From the NCBI RefSeq assembly GCF_039542035.1, contig NZ_BAABHJ010000030.1, positions 100,084 through 164,083 of the forward strand: DNA of 64,000 nucleotides, in the 5' to 3' direction. The first letter of the stretch is position 1; every line of letters starts with the position of its first letter. The notes beneath the pieces are model-generated. The model saw only the letters and a list, made by a program, of their open reading frames with translations, had not been told where the DNA came from and did not search any database. The translations under genes and the position numbers were made by a program. Shown here piece by piece: positions 8,590 through 17,453 of the stretch. The DNA is from Actinoallomurus liliacearum. GTDB lineage: Bacteria > Actinomycetota > Actinomycetes > Streptosporangiales > Streptosporangiaceae.

Positions 8590-9058
8590 CAAGTCAAGCG
8601 GGGGCCCGGTCGACCTCCCGGGCTTCTTCAGCGACCTCGTCCGGTGCGAGACGCGTCTCTACAACGCCCTGAACGACCGTCTTCGCGAGCGGCACGGGAT
8701 CGTCACGTCCCAGTTCGAGTTCCTGCGCTACCTCCGCGACCACCCCGGGTCCCGGGTGGCGGACCTCGCCGCCGAGTTCGCCGCCGGAATCGGGGCGATC
8801 AGCAAGGGCGCCGACCGCCTGGAGAGACAGGGATGGATCGTGCGGCAACCGAACCCATCGGATCGCCGGTCATCACTGCTGGCCCTGACGGACGACGGCC
8901 TGCGACTCGTCGATGCGGCGGAGGGAACCTTCACCGAGCGGCTGGCCGAACTGATCGGAGGCGTCCTCGGGAGTTCGTCGGCGTCGGCCGCCGCGCAGGC
9001 CCTCGCGGAGCTCCGCTCCGTGCTCGAACGCGACCAGATCGGTCTACCGACAGGCTGA
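8582..9058 (+). CDS. MarR-family transcriptional regulator
   Basis: 158 aa from GTG 8582. The winged helix spans about residues 45-115 (TSQFEFLRYLRDHPGSRVADLA, recognition helix GAISKGADRLERQGWI, wing PNPSDRRSSLLALTDDGL). An upstream GTG at 8558 is in frame, but the palindrome placed over 8576-8589 suggests the shorter protein. Divergent from the esterase-glycosyltransferase operon, so likely its repressor. Confidence 0.9.
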   Translation: MAYKSSGGPVDLPGFFSDLVRCETRLYNALNDRLRERHGIVTSQFEFLRYLRDHPGSRVADLAAEFAAGIGAISKGADRLERQGWIVRQPNPSDRRSSLLALTDDGLRLVDAAEGTFTERLAELIGGVLGSSSASAAAQALAELRSVLERDQIGLPTG

Positions 9059-9095
9059 CGGGCAGGCGCGGGTCGTCCACCCGGCCCACAACGCG

Positions 9096-9130
9096 AACGA
9101 CCCCGAACCCAATGAAGGTCCGGGGTCGTT
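9096..9130. terminator. Hairpin terminator between marR-type gene and tRNA
   Basis: AACGACCCCG pairs perfectly with CGGGGTCGTT around a 15-base loop. It lies downstream of both the plus-strand MarR gene and the minus-strand tRNA, so it can serve both. There is no T-tract, as is usual in actinobacteria. Confidence 0.7.
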
Positions 9131-9154
9131 CCGATGTCCTGAGACATGACAGGG

Positions 9155-9227
9155 TGGGCACAGCTGGATTCGAACCAGCGACTCCTGGTTTGTAAGACCA
9201 GTGCTCTAACCACTGAGCTATGCGCCC
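9155..9227 (-). tRNA. tRNA-Val (anticodon TAC)
   Basis: Read on the minus strand, the 73-nt gene has acceptor GGGCGCA pairing with TGTGCCC (one G-U), D arm GCTC/GAGC, anticodon arm CTGGT-CTTACAA-ACCAG, and T arm with GGTTCGAATCC. The anticodon loop CTTACAA gives TAC, which reads GTA valine codons. The 3' CCA is not encoded (ACCC follows). Confidence 0.95.
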
Positions 9228-9290
9228 GCTGCCGGAAGGACCCGGCGCGCCACAGCCTACCGGGATCTTCCCCCTGCTCGCGAAACGGAA

Positions 9291-11396
9291 TCAGGCCACG
9301 GGACGCCAGGGGCCGTAGATGCCGGCGGGGCCGCGGGACGTGACGTACAGGAGGCCGTCCTCGGCCAGCGCGAGGGCGTACACCTGGCCGGTCCGGTCGG
9401 TGGCGACCATGGGGACGCCGATCGGCGGGAGCGGCAGGGCGGGCGGCGGGACGCGGCTGCCGGTCGGCACCGGAACCTCGCCGGTCTCGTGGAACACCGC
9501 CCGCAGCGGAGTGGCGGGGCCGCTCCACGTACGGCCGGTCTCCTTGGCCTGGCGGATCGACGTGGTGCCCGCCTCCTCGTACACGAGGGTCGGGTTGCCG
9601 TCGGCGTCACGGGTCGCGGTGATGGGGCCGCCCGGTCGTACGCCGGGGACCGCGCCCGCGTACACGAAGGTGCAGCCCCGGCCCTGCCGCCACTGCAGCA
9701 CCTGGGTACGGGTCGGCGCGAACAGCTCGATTCCCGCGCTGCCGCCGACGGCGTCCATGCCGTCCTGGACGTCCCGGCCGGGCAGGACGACCCGGGGGCG
9801 CTTGCGGGCGGGCGCCGCGGCGGCCGTCTTCCGGGGAACCGCGGTGTGCCGGGGGGAGGCGGGGACGCCGCTGCGCGGGGTCGTCCGCGGGGTCGCCGGT
9901 GTGCGGCCGGGCGCCGGGGTGGTGCTCGCGCGGGGCAGCGGGAGGGAGGGCAGGATGGGACGGCGCGCCGACGGCGAGGCGCTCGGCGTCGGGGTCGTGC
10001 TCGGGGTGGTCGGCGCCGACGGGGAACCGCGCCGGACGGTCCTGCGGGGCGTGGGGGAGGAGGGCGCCGCGGCACGCCTGCGGGCGGTCCCGGCGGCGGG
10101 GCCGCGCAGCTCCTGCCACGAGGTCCACGATCCGTCCGTGACCTGGCACCTCACGCTGACGCCGCCCTTGGCGTTCCGGACGAACAGGGCGGGGCGGCCG
10201 GTACGGCCGGGCACGGCCACGGGGGTGCCCGTCGCGGCGCCGAGTCCGGTCCAGGTGGCCGTCCATCTGCCGCCGGTGAAGCGGGGGCGGGCGACGACGA
10301 TCTGACCGCCCCGGCGGGCGAAGACCTGGCCGTCCGCCGTGGCGATGGAGGGCGCGAGGCCGCTGCCGCCGAGCGAGGCCGGCCCGGACCAGCCGGTGGG
10401 CGTCTGCCACCACGTGTACAGCCGGCCGGAGAGGACCGCGAACGCCTGCAGTCGTCCGTCGTCCGCGCGGGTCGTCCAGGAGGCTCCCCGGGGCCAGCGG
10501 TAGCGCATGCGCAGCTGCCAGGACGCGAAGTTCTTGGCCTCCGGGTTGATCCGGTAGTCGTCGGCCCGGTAGTCGGCGAAGAAGCGCTGCTTGGCGGTCG
10601 ACGCGGCCCTGCCGAGGTTCACCGGCGTGTCGCTGAGGTTGTAGTCGCGGTAGTCGACCTGGGCCACGGGCCGGCCGTACGCGGCGACCGCCTCGGTCGC
10701 GAACTGAGCCGTCGCCTTGTGATCGGTGTGGTCGGCGGTGTAGCGCCGGTCGGGCGACGGGTCCTGCGTCCGCACGACCGTGGGACGGTACCGCTGGAAC
10801 AGGGTGACCAGGGCACGGACGACGTCGGCGTGGGTGTAGCAGTGGGCGTACGGCGACAACGGCGGCGTCACGGTCGAGGCGCACTTGGTCGAGCCGCGGT
10901 CGGCCTCGAGCTGGGCGACCGCCCGTCTGCCGATGTGGACGCGGGGGTCGCGGCCGTCGGGCAGGCTGAGGAACGCCAGGTGGACGTTCGGGCGCGCCGT
11001 CAGCGTGTGCACCTCGATGTTCACGCGACCGGAGCGGACCGTCTCGACCGACCAGCCGTCGGCGACGCCGGCCATGGCGGCGTACGCGGCGTGCAGCCCC
11101 TGGCGACGTTGCGCGACGTACGCGAGGGCGTCGTGGGTGTCATTCATCCCGGCGTGGCCCTCGGCCGCGGTGAGCACGACCGTCGTGACGCTCTCGCCGC
11201 GGCGGAGGTCGTTCGTCAGGTCCGGGGACATGAAGAGGAGATCGTCGTCCGGGTGGGCGACGACCTGGACGAACCCGGCCCGGACCGGGAGCGTCCGCTG
11301 CTGGCCGGCCCCTGCGGGGCCGGCGATGCCGAGAAGTCCGACACATGTCGCCGCAGCCGCCAGACCCGCGATCGTTCGCGCAGGGCTCCCCGCCAC
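9291..11396 (-). CDS. Secreted PIG-L family deacetylase with interrupted beta-propeller
   Basis: 701 aa. A signal peptide (about 1-31) precedes a PIG-L domain (about 40-290) with the zinc-binding AHPDDDLLF motif, LTAAEGHAGMN and a later YTADHTDHKATAQFA histidine region. Family members remove N-acetyl groups from sugar substrates. The C-terminal half has PLL/sialidase-like propeller blades (QVFARRGGQIVVARPRF, GRPALFVRNAKGG, QVYALALAEDG). Between blades, about residues 425-530 are a Pro/Ser/Thr/Arg-rich low-complexity insert. The secreted propeller suggests carbohydrate recognition outside the cell. Confidence 0.85.
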   Translation of the reverse strand: MAGSPARTIAGLAAAATCVGLLGIAGPAGAGQQRTLPVRAGFVQVVAHPDDDLLFMSPDLTNDLRRGESVTTVVLTAAEGHAGMNDTHDALAYVAQRRQGLHAAYAAMAGVADGWSVETVRSGRVNIEVHTLTARPNVHLAFLSLPDGRDPRVHIGRRAVAQLEADRGSTKCASTVTPPLSPYAHCYTHADVVRALVTLFQRYRPTVVRTQDPSPDRRYTADHTDHKATAQFATEAVAAYGRPVAQVDYRDYNLSDTPVNLGRAASTAKQRFFADYRADDYRINPEAKNFASWQLRMRYRWPRGASWTTRADDGRLQAFAVLSGRLYTWWQTPTGWSGPASLGGSGLAPSIATADGQVFARRGGQIVVARPRFTGGRWTATWTGLGAATGTPVAVPGRTGRPALFVRNAKGGVSVRCQVTDGSWTSWQELRGPAAGTARRRAAAPSSPTPRRTVRRGSPSAPTTPSTTPTPSASPSARRPILPSLPLPRASTTPAPGRTPATPRTTPRSGVPASPRHTAVPRKTAAAAPARKRPRVVLPGRDVQDGMDAVGGSAGIELFAPTRTQVLQWRQGRGCTFVYAGAVPGVRPGGPITATRDADGNPTLVYEEAGTTSIRQAKETGRTWSGPATPLRAVFHETGEVPVPTGSRVPPPALPLPPIGVPMVATDRTGQVYALALAEDGLLYVTSRGPAGIYGPWRPVA

Positions 11397-11617
11397 GCTC
11401 TTCCCCCTCAGCCCTGCGATCGCCCGTCACAGGAGCGGAAGGATCATGCCATACCGCAGGTTGACATTTCGTTAAATGCGGGTGACTGGGGCTTTGATCA
11501 CATCATCTGATCAAAAGGCGCCTGGTTGATCGCATGGCGGGTCCCGCGCCGGAGGCGTTCGGGATCAGGCGGCGGCCGGCACGGCGACCAGGACGATCGG
11601 CCGGCGGCCAGAGTGGA

Positions 11618-11947
11618 TCAGGGGGTGGGGTCGCTCCCCAGCAAGCGGCTGAGCGCGGCGGCGACCTCTTCGGACAGCCCCGGACTGTCGGAGGGGGACA
11701 CCGGCGTCTCAGGCGCCCGTTCGACGGCCCGTACCTGCCCGCAGGCACGGCACTCGACCTCGCCGAGGCGGCACACCAGCATGGTGGCCCCGCAGGTCGT
11801 GCAGTGATCGAGCTCCCGGGCCCAGTCCCGGCCGCGCTGGCAGCCGGGGCAGATCAGGACCTGCCGATCCGCGCGGACTCCCCGTCGCCAGGGACTGGGG
11901 CCGCGATCCGGGTCCGTCTGCCGGGCCCCGCAGCGGTAGCAGGGCAT
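11618..11947 (-). CDS. Small zinc-ribbon protein
   Basis: 109 aa with eight cysteines in four CxxC pairs: CYRC, CPGC, CTTC and CRAC. These would bind two zinc ions as tandem ribbons. The C-terminal 30 residues are acidic and Pro/Ser-rich. No enzyme signature is present. It lies upstream of nothing on its strand and downstream of the peroxiredoxin gene by 54 bp. Function unknown. Confidence 0.65.
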   Translation of the reverse strand: MPCYRCGARQTDPDRGPSPWRRGVRADRQVLICPGCQRGRDWARELDHCTTCGATMLVCRLGEVECRACGQVRAVERAPETPVSPSDSPGLSEEVAAALSRLLGSDPTP

Positions 11948-12000
11948 GGCGCCTCCGGTGGGATCCGGGACCGGGCCCGTGCGGGCCCGGCCACAGGAGA

Positions 12001-12462
12001 CTAAGCGATGTCGCCGAGCGCCTTGCGGTACTCGTCGAGGTCACGGGCGTCGGGGATGGCGTTCTCCACCTTCCACCGAACGACACCGGTCTTGTCGATG
12101 ATGTAGGTGCCGCGCGTCGCGACGCCCCGGTCCTCGTCGAAGATCCCGTAGGCCTTGGCCACCGCACCGTGCGGCCAGAAGTCCGACAGCAGCGGGAACT
12201 GGTAGTTCTCCTGGTCGGCCCAGGCCCGATGCGAGAACATCGAGTCGACCGACACCGCGAGGACCTGCACGTCGTCGCCGCCCAGAGTGGGCAGCTCGTC
12301 GCGGATCGTGCAGAGCTCGCCGGTGCACACGCCGCTGAACGCCAGCGGGTAGAAGACCAGAACGACGGTCTTCTTCCCCTGGAAGTCCGACAGCCGCACG
12401 GGGGTCCCGTGCTGATCCTTGAGCTCGAAGTCCGGTGCGGATTCGCCGACCTCAACCGCCAT
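12001..12462 (-). CDS. AhpE-type peroxiredoxin
   Basis: 153 aa from ATG 12462 (AGGAAGG upstream), the same length as Mycobacterium tuberculosis AhpE. The family block LVFYPLAFSGVCTGEL holds the peroxidatic Cys46, and LLSDFWPHGAVAKAYG is nearly the AhpE signature. It reduces hydroperoxides in the cytosol. Unlike the one-Cys AhpE it also has Cys51, five residues later, the spacing of the resolving Cys in PrxQ/BCP. The gene sits next to DUF3052 and near aceE, an arrangement common in actinobacteria. Confidence 0.93.
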   Translation of the reverse strand: MAVEVGESAPDFELKDQHGTPVRLSDFQGKKTVVLVFYPLAFSGVCTGELCTIRDELPTLGGDDVQVLAVSVDSMFSHRAWADQENYQFPLLSDFWPHGAVAKAYGIFDEDRGVATRGTYIIDKTGVVRWKVENAIPDARDLDEYRKALGDIA

Positions 12463-12607
12463 GTGGTGACACCCTTCCTCGCCGAGTCTGGCCGTACGCC
12501 AGTCTGCCACCCGGCGCATCGGCGGATCGAGGGAACCCCCGGGGGCTGACACGCCTCACACGTCCGTCAGCCCTCTCTCCGCACGGTCCGTTCCTCGGCG
12601 GGAAAGG

Positions 12608-13030
12608 TCAACGCCGTGCCTTGGGCGACACCAGACGCGTGCCCGACCACTCCTGGGCCGCGCTGATGCTCTTGGTCTGCGACAGTCCGGCCTGCTGGGC
12701 GGCCTCGAGGATGTCGCTCGGCTCGACGTGGCCCTCGCGCCCCGCCTTCGGCGTGAGCAGCCAGATGTGGCCGCCGTCCGCCAGTGTGGTGAGTGCGTCG
12801 GACAAGGCGTCGAACAGATCGCCGTCGTCCTCGCGCCACCACAGCAGCACGACGTCGACGACGTCGCCGTAGTCCTCGTCGACCAGCTCGCTACCCGAGA
12901 CCGACTCGATGGAGCTGCGCAGCTCCTGGTCGGTGTCCTCGTCGTAGCCGATCTCCTGCACCACCTGGTTCGGCTTGATGCCGAGCCGTTCGGCCAGGCT
13001 GCTCTGCGCCTGACCCGCGGTCGCGCTCAC
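12608..13030 (-). CDS. DUF3052 family protein
   Basis: 140 aa from the GTG at 13030, preceded by GGGAGGACGTTC. The sequence SLAERLGIKPNQVVQEIGYDEDTD at the start and DVVLLWWREDDGDL in the middle are characteristic of DUF3052, a small acidic actinobacterial protein of unknown function. Its gene is repeatedly found close to aceE and a peroxiredoxin gene, as here. No catalytic residues can be proposed. Confidence 0.9.
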   Translation of the reverse strand: MSATAGQAQSSLAERLGIKPNQVVQEIGYDEDTDQELRSSIESVSGSELVDEDYGDVVDVVLLWWREDDGDLFDALSDALTTLADGGHIWLLTPKAGREGHVEPSDILEAAQQAGLSQTKSISAAQEWSGTRLVSPKARR

Positions 13031-13065
13031 GAACGTCCTCCCTGTGTTGTGGGCCGCGAATGTCA

Positions 13066-13079
13066 AACATGCCCATGTT
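13066..13079. promoter_or_regulatory. Palindrome upstream of DUF3052 gene
   Basis: AACATG-CC-CATGTT is a perfect inverted repeat 36 bp upstream of the DUF3052 start codon. On the minus strand TTGACA at 13066-13061 immediately follows it, so it may overlap a promoter -35 element. The regulator is not known. Confidence 0.4.
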
Positions 13080-13185
13080 GTTTACCGCCCGACCCTCCGG
13101 GTGCGGCATTGCCGGACAGTTCACACGGCGGACCGCCCCGTGCGCAAGTGTCTGACCCGCAAGTGAGCGAACCCGGCCACTTCTC

Positions 13186-13599
13186 TCAACCCCCGGTGAT
13201 GAAGCTGAGTCGCACCTTGCGCACGACATTGTCCACGTTGAGGTCGACCACAGCCACCGATTGCCAGGTGCCCATCGCCGGTTTCCCGTCGATGACCGGG
13301 ATCGTGGCGTACGGCGCGATGAACGCCGGCATGACGTGGGAGCGGCCGTGGCCGCGGGATCCGTGTGCGTGTGCCCACCGATCGTCCGCCGGGAGCAATT
13401 CGCTCAACGCGGACAAGAGGTCTTGGTCACTGCCGGAGCCGAGCTCTATGAGCGCGAGACCGGCGGTCGCGTGCGGAACGAAGAGGTTGAGCAATCCGTC
13501 GGACGCCCCGATGTCTCGCAGGAAACTGAGGCATTCGCCGGTGATGTCGTGCACAGCCTCCTTGCTCCCGGTGGCCACGCTTATCACTTTGCTCATCAT
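13186..13599 (-). CDS. YjbQ family protein (UPF0047)
   Basis: 137 aa. The family signature residues are visible in GLLNLFVPHATAGLALIE, the RWAHAHGSRGHGRSHVMPA segment and LGxx-like ending GTWQSVAVVDLN. Members show weak thiamine-phosphate synthase activity in vitro, but the physiological role is not settled. Two adjacent ATG codons begin the gene; the choice does not alter the protein meaningfully. It follows the DUF1918 gene by 10 bp and is probably cotranscribed with it. Confidence 0.9.
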   Translation of the reverse strand: MMSKVISVATGSKEAVHDITGECLSFLRDIGASDGLLNLFVPHATAGLALIELGSGSDQDLLSALSELLPADDRWAHAHGSRGHGRSHVMPAFIAPYATIPVIDGKPAMGTWQSVAVVDLNVDNVVRKVRLSFITGG

Positions 13600-13609
13600 G
13601 CGTACATGT

Positions 13610-13795
13610 CTACTCTTCCGGCTCGATCACGGCATCCGGCCCCGGGTACACCAGACCGGTGTGCCCATCGTCAAAGCGGACGAGATAGGGCGGTCCTCCG
13701 GAGGTGCCGCGCACTTCAATGATCTTTCCTGTCCGGTCGGCCTGTCCGACGGTGTTGCCGTGGACGTGCAACCGGTCACCAACGGCCGCTTCCAT
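13610..13795 (-). CDS. DUF1918 family protein
   Basis: 61 aa starting at ATG 13795, with GGAGGTG ten bases upstream. MEAAVGDRLHVHG and the ending GPPYLVRFDDGHTGLVYPG are the DUF1918 pattern, a small SH3-like beta-barrel found almost only in actinobacteria. Role unknown. Likely first gene of an operon with yjbQ and divergent from aceE across 199 bp. Confidence 0.88.
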   Translation of the reverse strand: MEAAVGDRLHVHGNTVGQADRTGKIIEVRGTSGGPPYLVRFDDGHTGLVYPGPDAVIEPEE

Positions 13796-13853
13796 CCTCG
13801 TTTCACCTCCCGACCGCGGGTATCCCCTGAGCGGTGGCTCTCCACACAGCCTC

Positions 13854-13883
13854 GTACGGCTCGAGGCCGATGGGAAGCCGTAC
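13854..13883. promoter_or_regulatory. Inverted repeat in DUF1918-aceE divergent promoter region
   Basis: GTACGGC and GCCGTAC are exact arms separated by 16 bp inside the 199-bp gap between DUF1918 and aceE. The gap also contains TTAACGG and several TACC/GGTA segments but no unambiguous -35/-10 pair. It may be an operator for aceE. Confidence 0.25.
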
Positions 13884-13994
13884 CGAACGGTTACCCGGCA
13901 GTAGAGATGCGTTAACGGTCCTGACGTACGACGATGGTCGGGACAGCAACGATCCATCACCTGACCTGGGTGGGCACGAAGCGAAGGGGAACCC

Positions 13995-16781
13995 GTGGCT
14001 TCCGGACGCCAGCGCTTTTCGATCATCAGCGACGGCCTCCCCAGTCAGCTTCCGGACATCGACCCTGATGAGACCCGGGAGTGGCTGGAGTCGCTCGACA
14101 CGGTCATCAAGACCGAGGGCCGCTCGCGCGCCCGCTACCTCATGCTGCGGCTGCTGGAGCGGGCCCGAGAGCAGCAGGTCGGCGTGCCCGGCCTGCGCAG
14201 CACGGACTACATCAACACGATTCCGCCGGAACGCGAGCCCTGGTTCCCCGGTGACGAGTACGTCGAACGCCGCATCCGCGCCTATATCCGGTGGAACGCC
14301 GCGATCATGGTCTCGCGGGCGAACCGCCCGGAGCTGTCGGTCGGCGGCCACATCGCGACCTACGCCTCCGCCGCGTCGCTGTACGAGGTCGGGTTCAACC
14401 ACTTCTTCCGCGGCAAGGATCACGGCGAGTCCGGCGACCAGGTCTTCATCCAGGGCCACGCCGCGCCGGGCATCTACGCCCGCGCGTTCCTCGAGGGCCG
14501 GCTGCCCGAGGACAAGCTCGACGGATTCCGCCAGGAGATCTCCCACCCGGGCGGCGGGCTCTCGTCCTACCCGCACCCGCGCCTGATGCCGGACTTCTGG
14601 GAATTCCCCACGGTCTCCATGGGCCTCACCGCGATCAACTCGATCTATCAGGCCCGGTTCAACCGCTATCTGTACAACCGGAAGATCAAGGACACCTCGC
14701 GGTCGCACGTGTGGGCGTTCCTCGGCGACGGCGAGATGGGCGAGCCCGAGTCCCTCGGCGCGATCGGCCTCGCCGCCCGCGAGGAGCTGGACAACCTCAC
14801 CTTCGTCATCAACTGCAACCTGCAGCAGCTCGACGGGCCGGTCCGCGGCAACGGCAAGATCATTCAGGAGCTGGAGTCGTTCTTCCGCGGCGCCGGCTGG
14901 AACGTCATCAAGGTCATCTGGGGCCGCGACTGGGACCCGCTGCTCGCCCAGGACGTCGACGGCGCGCTCGTCAACAAGATGAACACCACGCCGGACGGCC
15001 AGTTCCAGACCTACACCGTCGAGACCGGCGAGTACATCCGCGAGCACTTCTTCGGTGACGACCCTCGGCTGCGCAAGATGGTCGAGCACATGTCCGACGA
15101 CGACATCCGCAAGCTGTCGCGCGGCGGCCACGACTACCGCAAGCTGTACGCCGCGTTCAAGGCGGCCCGTGAGCACGTCGGCCAGCCGACCGTCATCCTC
15201 ACCCACACGATCAAGGGGTGGACGCTCGGGCCGGACTTCGAGGCGCGCAACGCCACGCACCAGATGAAGAAGCTCACCAAGGCCGAGCTGAAGGAGTTCC
15301 GCGACCGGCTCTACCTCGACATCCCCGACTCGGCCCTCGAGGCGGAGCTGCCGCCGTACTACCACCCGGGCGAGGACTCCGACGAGGTGCAGTACATGCG
15401 CGAGCGGCGCATGGCCCTCGGCGGCTACCTGCCCAAGCGGCTCAACCGGGCGAAGGCCCTCAAGCTCCCCGGTGACCCGGTCTACGCCGAGCTGAAGAAG
15501 GGCTCCGGCAAGCAGAACGTCGCGACGACGATGGCGTTCGTCCGGCTGCTCAAGGACCTGATCAAGGACGAGAACCTCGGCGCCCGCTTCGTGCCGATCG
15601 CCCCGGACGAGTACCGCACGTTCGGCATGGACTCGCTCTTCCCGTCGGCGAAGATCTACTCGCCGCACGGGCAGACGTACGAAGCGGTCGACCGCAAGCT
15701 GCTGCTGTCCTACAAGGAGTCCGAGCAGGGCCAGATGCTGCACGAGGGCATCAGCGAGGCGGGCGCCGTCGGCTCCGCCATCGCGGCCGGCACGGCGTAC
15801 GCCACGCACGGCGTGCACATGATCCCCGTCTACATCTTCTACTCGATGTTCGGGTTCCAGCGGACCGGCGACAGCATCTGGGCGATGGCCGACCAGATGA
15901 GCCGCGGCTTCCTCCTCGGCGCGACCGCCGGCCGCACCACCCTCACCGGTGAGGGCCTGCAGCACAACGACGGCCACTCGCCGCTGCTCGCCGCGACCAA
16001 CCCGGCGTGCGTCTACTACGACCCGGCGTGGGCGTTCGAGCTGGCGCACATCATCAAGGACGCGCTGCGGCGCATGTACGGCTCGAGCGAGGAGCACCCG
16101 AACGGCGAGGACGTCTTCTACTACCTCACCGTCTACAACGAGCCGTACCAGCAGCCCGCCGAGCCGGCCGACCTCGACGTCGGCGGCCTGCTCAAGGGCC
16201 TGTACCGGTACGCCGAGGCGCCGCAGGTCGAGGGCGAGGCGCCGGGCGCGCAGATCCTCGGCTCCGGCGTCGGGCTCCGGTGGGCCCTGGAGGCCCAGCG
16301 GATGCTCGCCGAGGAGTGGGGCGTGGCCGCCGACGTCTGGTCCGCCACCTCCTGGACCGAACTGCGTCGGGAGGCCGTCGCCTGCGACGAGTGGAACCTC
16401 CTGCACCCCGACGACGAGCAGCGCGTCCCGTACGTCACCCGCACGCTCGACGGGCAGCCCGGCCCGGTCGTCGCGGTGAGCGACTTCATGCGCGCCGTCC
16501 CGGACCAGATCGCGCCGTGGGTGCCGGGCGACTGGTCGTCGCTGGGCACCGACGGGTTCGGGTTCTCCGACACCCGGGCCGCCGCCCGCCGCTTCTTCCA
16601 CGTGGACGCGGCGTCGATCACCCTCGCCGTGCTGACCCGGCTGGCCCGGCGCGGCGAGATCAAGCAGGAGGTCCTGCAGAAGGCGATCGACCGGTACCAG
16701 CTCGGCGAGGGCGCCGAGGTGGTCGTCGGCGCCGACAGCACCCCGCCGGAGAGCGAGACCGGCGGCATGAGCGCCGGCTGA
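13995..16781 (+). CDS. aceE: Pyruvate dehydrogenase E1 component, homodimeric type
   Basis: 928 aa, the expected size for single-chain E1. It decarboxylates pyruvate with thiamine diphosphate and passes the acetyl group to E2 lipoate. The ThDP/Mg2+ motif runs GDGEMGEPESLG to NCNLQQLDGPVRGNG. Other E1 landmarks are RPELSVGGHIATYASAASLY, FFRGKDHGESGDQVF with the active-site HAAPG, and GISEAGAVGSA. The GTG start has AAGGGG six bases upstream. It is monocistronic with a strong hairpin after it; E2 and E3 are not in the window, as is normal in actinobacteria. Confidence 0.97.
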   Translation: MASGRQRFSIISDGLPSQLPDIDPDETREWLESLDTVIKTEGRSRARYLMLRLLERAREQQVGVPGLRSTDYINTIPPEREPWFPGDEYVERRIRAYIRWNAAIMVSRANRPELSVGGHIATYASAASLYEVGFNHFFRGKDHGESGDQVFIQGHAAPGIYARAFLEGRLPEDKLDGFRQEISHPGGGLSSYPHPRLMPDFWEFPTVSMGLTAINSIYQARFNRYLYNRKIKDTSRSHVWAFLGDGEMGEPESLGAIGLAAREELDNLTFVINCNLQQLDGPVRGNGKIIQELESFFRGAGWNVIKVIWGRDWDPLLAQDVDGALVNKMNTTPDGQFQTYTVETGEYIREHFFGDDPRLRKMVEHMSDDDIRKLSRGGHDYRKLYAAFKAAREHVGQPTVILTHTIKGWTLGPDFEARNATHQMKKLTKAELKEFRDRLYLDIPDSALEAELPPYYHPGEDSDEVQYMRERRMALGGYLPKRLNRAKALKLPGDPVYAELKKGSGKQNVATTMAFVRLLKDLIKDENLGARFVPIAPDEYRTFGMDSLFPSAKIYSPHGQTYEAVDRKLLLSYKESEQGQMLHEGISEAGAVGSAIAAGTAYATHGVHMIPVYIFYSMFGFQRTGDSIWAMADQMSRGFLLGATAGRTTLTGEGLQHNDGHSPLLAATNPACVYYDPAWAFELAHIIKDALRRMYGSSEEHPNGEDVFYYLTVYNEPYQQPAEPADLDVGGLLKGLYRYAEAPQVEGEAPGAQILGSGVGLRWALEAQRMLAEEWGVAADVWSATSWTELRREAVACDEWNLLHPDDEQRVPYVTRTLDGQPGPVVAVSDFMRAVPDQIAPWVPGDWSSLGTDGFGFSDTRAAARRFFHVDAASITLAVLTRLARRGEIKQEVLQKAIDRYQLGEGAEVVVGADSTPPESETGGMSAG

Positions 16782-16793
16782 GACGCAGAGAGC

Positions 16794-16837
16794 ACGGCGG
16801 CCGGGGCATCCCACGGGTGGGGTGCCCCGGCCGCCGT
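16794..16837 (+). terminator. aceE terminator hairpin
   Basis: ACGGCGGCCGGGGCA pairs perfectly with TGCCCCGGCCGCCGT around a 14-base loop, 13 bp after the aceE stop. No long T-run follows. Confidence 0.75.
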
Positions 16838-16879
16838 CTTCCGGAGGGTCATCGCCAAAGGAGGTCCGGGGCCCGTGGA

Positions 16880-17453
16880 TCAGGCAGGGCCGGGCACGTG
16901 CGGTGCGGTGTTGGTCCAGCCGACCTCGTAGTAGAGCGTCGACGCCCGCTTCGGACTCCTTGCCGTCCCCGCCGTCTCCTGCAGGACGAACGCGGTCTTC
17001 GGATCGATGATCAGGTGGAAGGCTCCCCCGATCGTGACCCCTTGCCCGATACGTCCCCGAGCGTCCTTGACCCGGCCTTCGCTCGTGACGTCGGGCCGCT
17101 GGGCGAGTGCCCGGAAGGCGGCCGCCCGCACCTTGGGAGACACCGGGACCGCGTACAGCAGCGCGCTCAGCGTGCTGGTGGCCGCATCCTCCATGTCCTT
17201 CTTCCGCGCCGAACAGCCAGGGGCGTACGGCGCCCCGCTCCGGGTCGAAGCGGTCGCGTTTGCGGAACGCGGTCAGGAACGTCTCAGCGGCGACGTCGTC
17301 GGCGACGTCACGGCCGAGGCGTCCCGCCACATACCGGTAGATCTGCGGGAAGTACCTGTCATAGATCACTTTGAACTGATCGGGCTCATGCCACGACCGC
17401 TTGATCACCACGGCGTCGTCCCGTGAGTCGACGACGCCGGCTGCGGCGGTCAT
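16880..17453 (-). pseudogene. Chimeric remnant: ECF sigma region 2 joined to CU044_5270 C-terminus
   Basis: From ATG 17453 (AAGGAG six bases upstream) the frame encodes about 80 residues of an RNA polymerase sigma-70 region 2: KVIYDRYFPQIYRYVAGRLG, DDVAAETFLTAFRKRDRF, then AVRPWLFGA. Region 4 is missing. At about 17194 another frame opens and runs to 16880 with the C-terminal part of a CU044_5270 protein (FRALAQRPDV, HLIIDPKTAFVLQET, EVGWTNTAPHVP). In related genomes a sigma gene is followed by CU044_5270. The simplest reading is a deletion fusing the two, out of frame. The sigma frame itself remains open into antisense aceE. Confidence 0.7.

Noticed and set aside
9489..11510. 673-codon plus-strand frame
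   Set aside because: Antisense of the PIG-L deacetylase gene; composition is GC-shadow (Arg/Gly/Ala) without domains.
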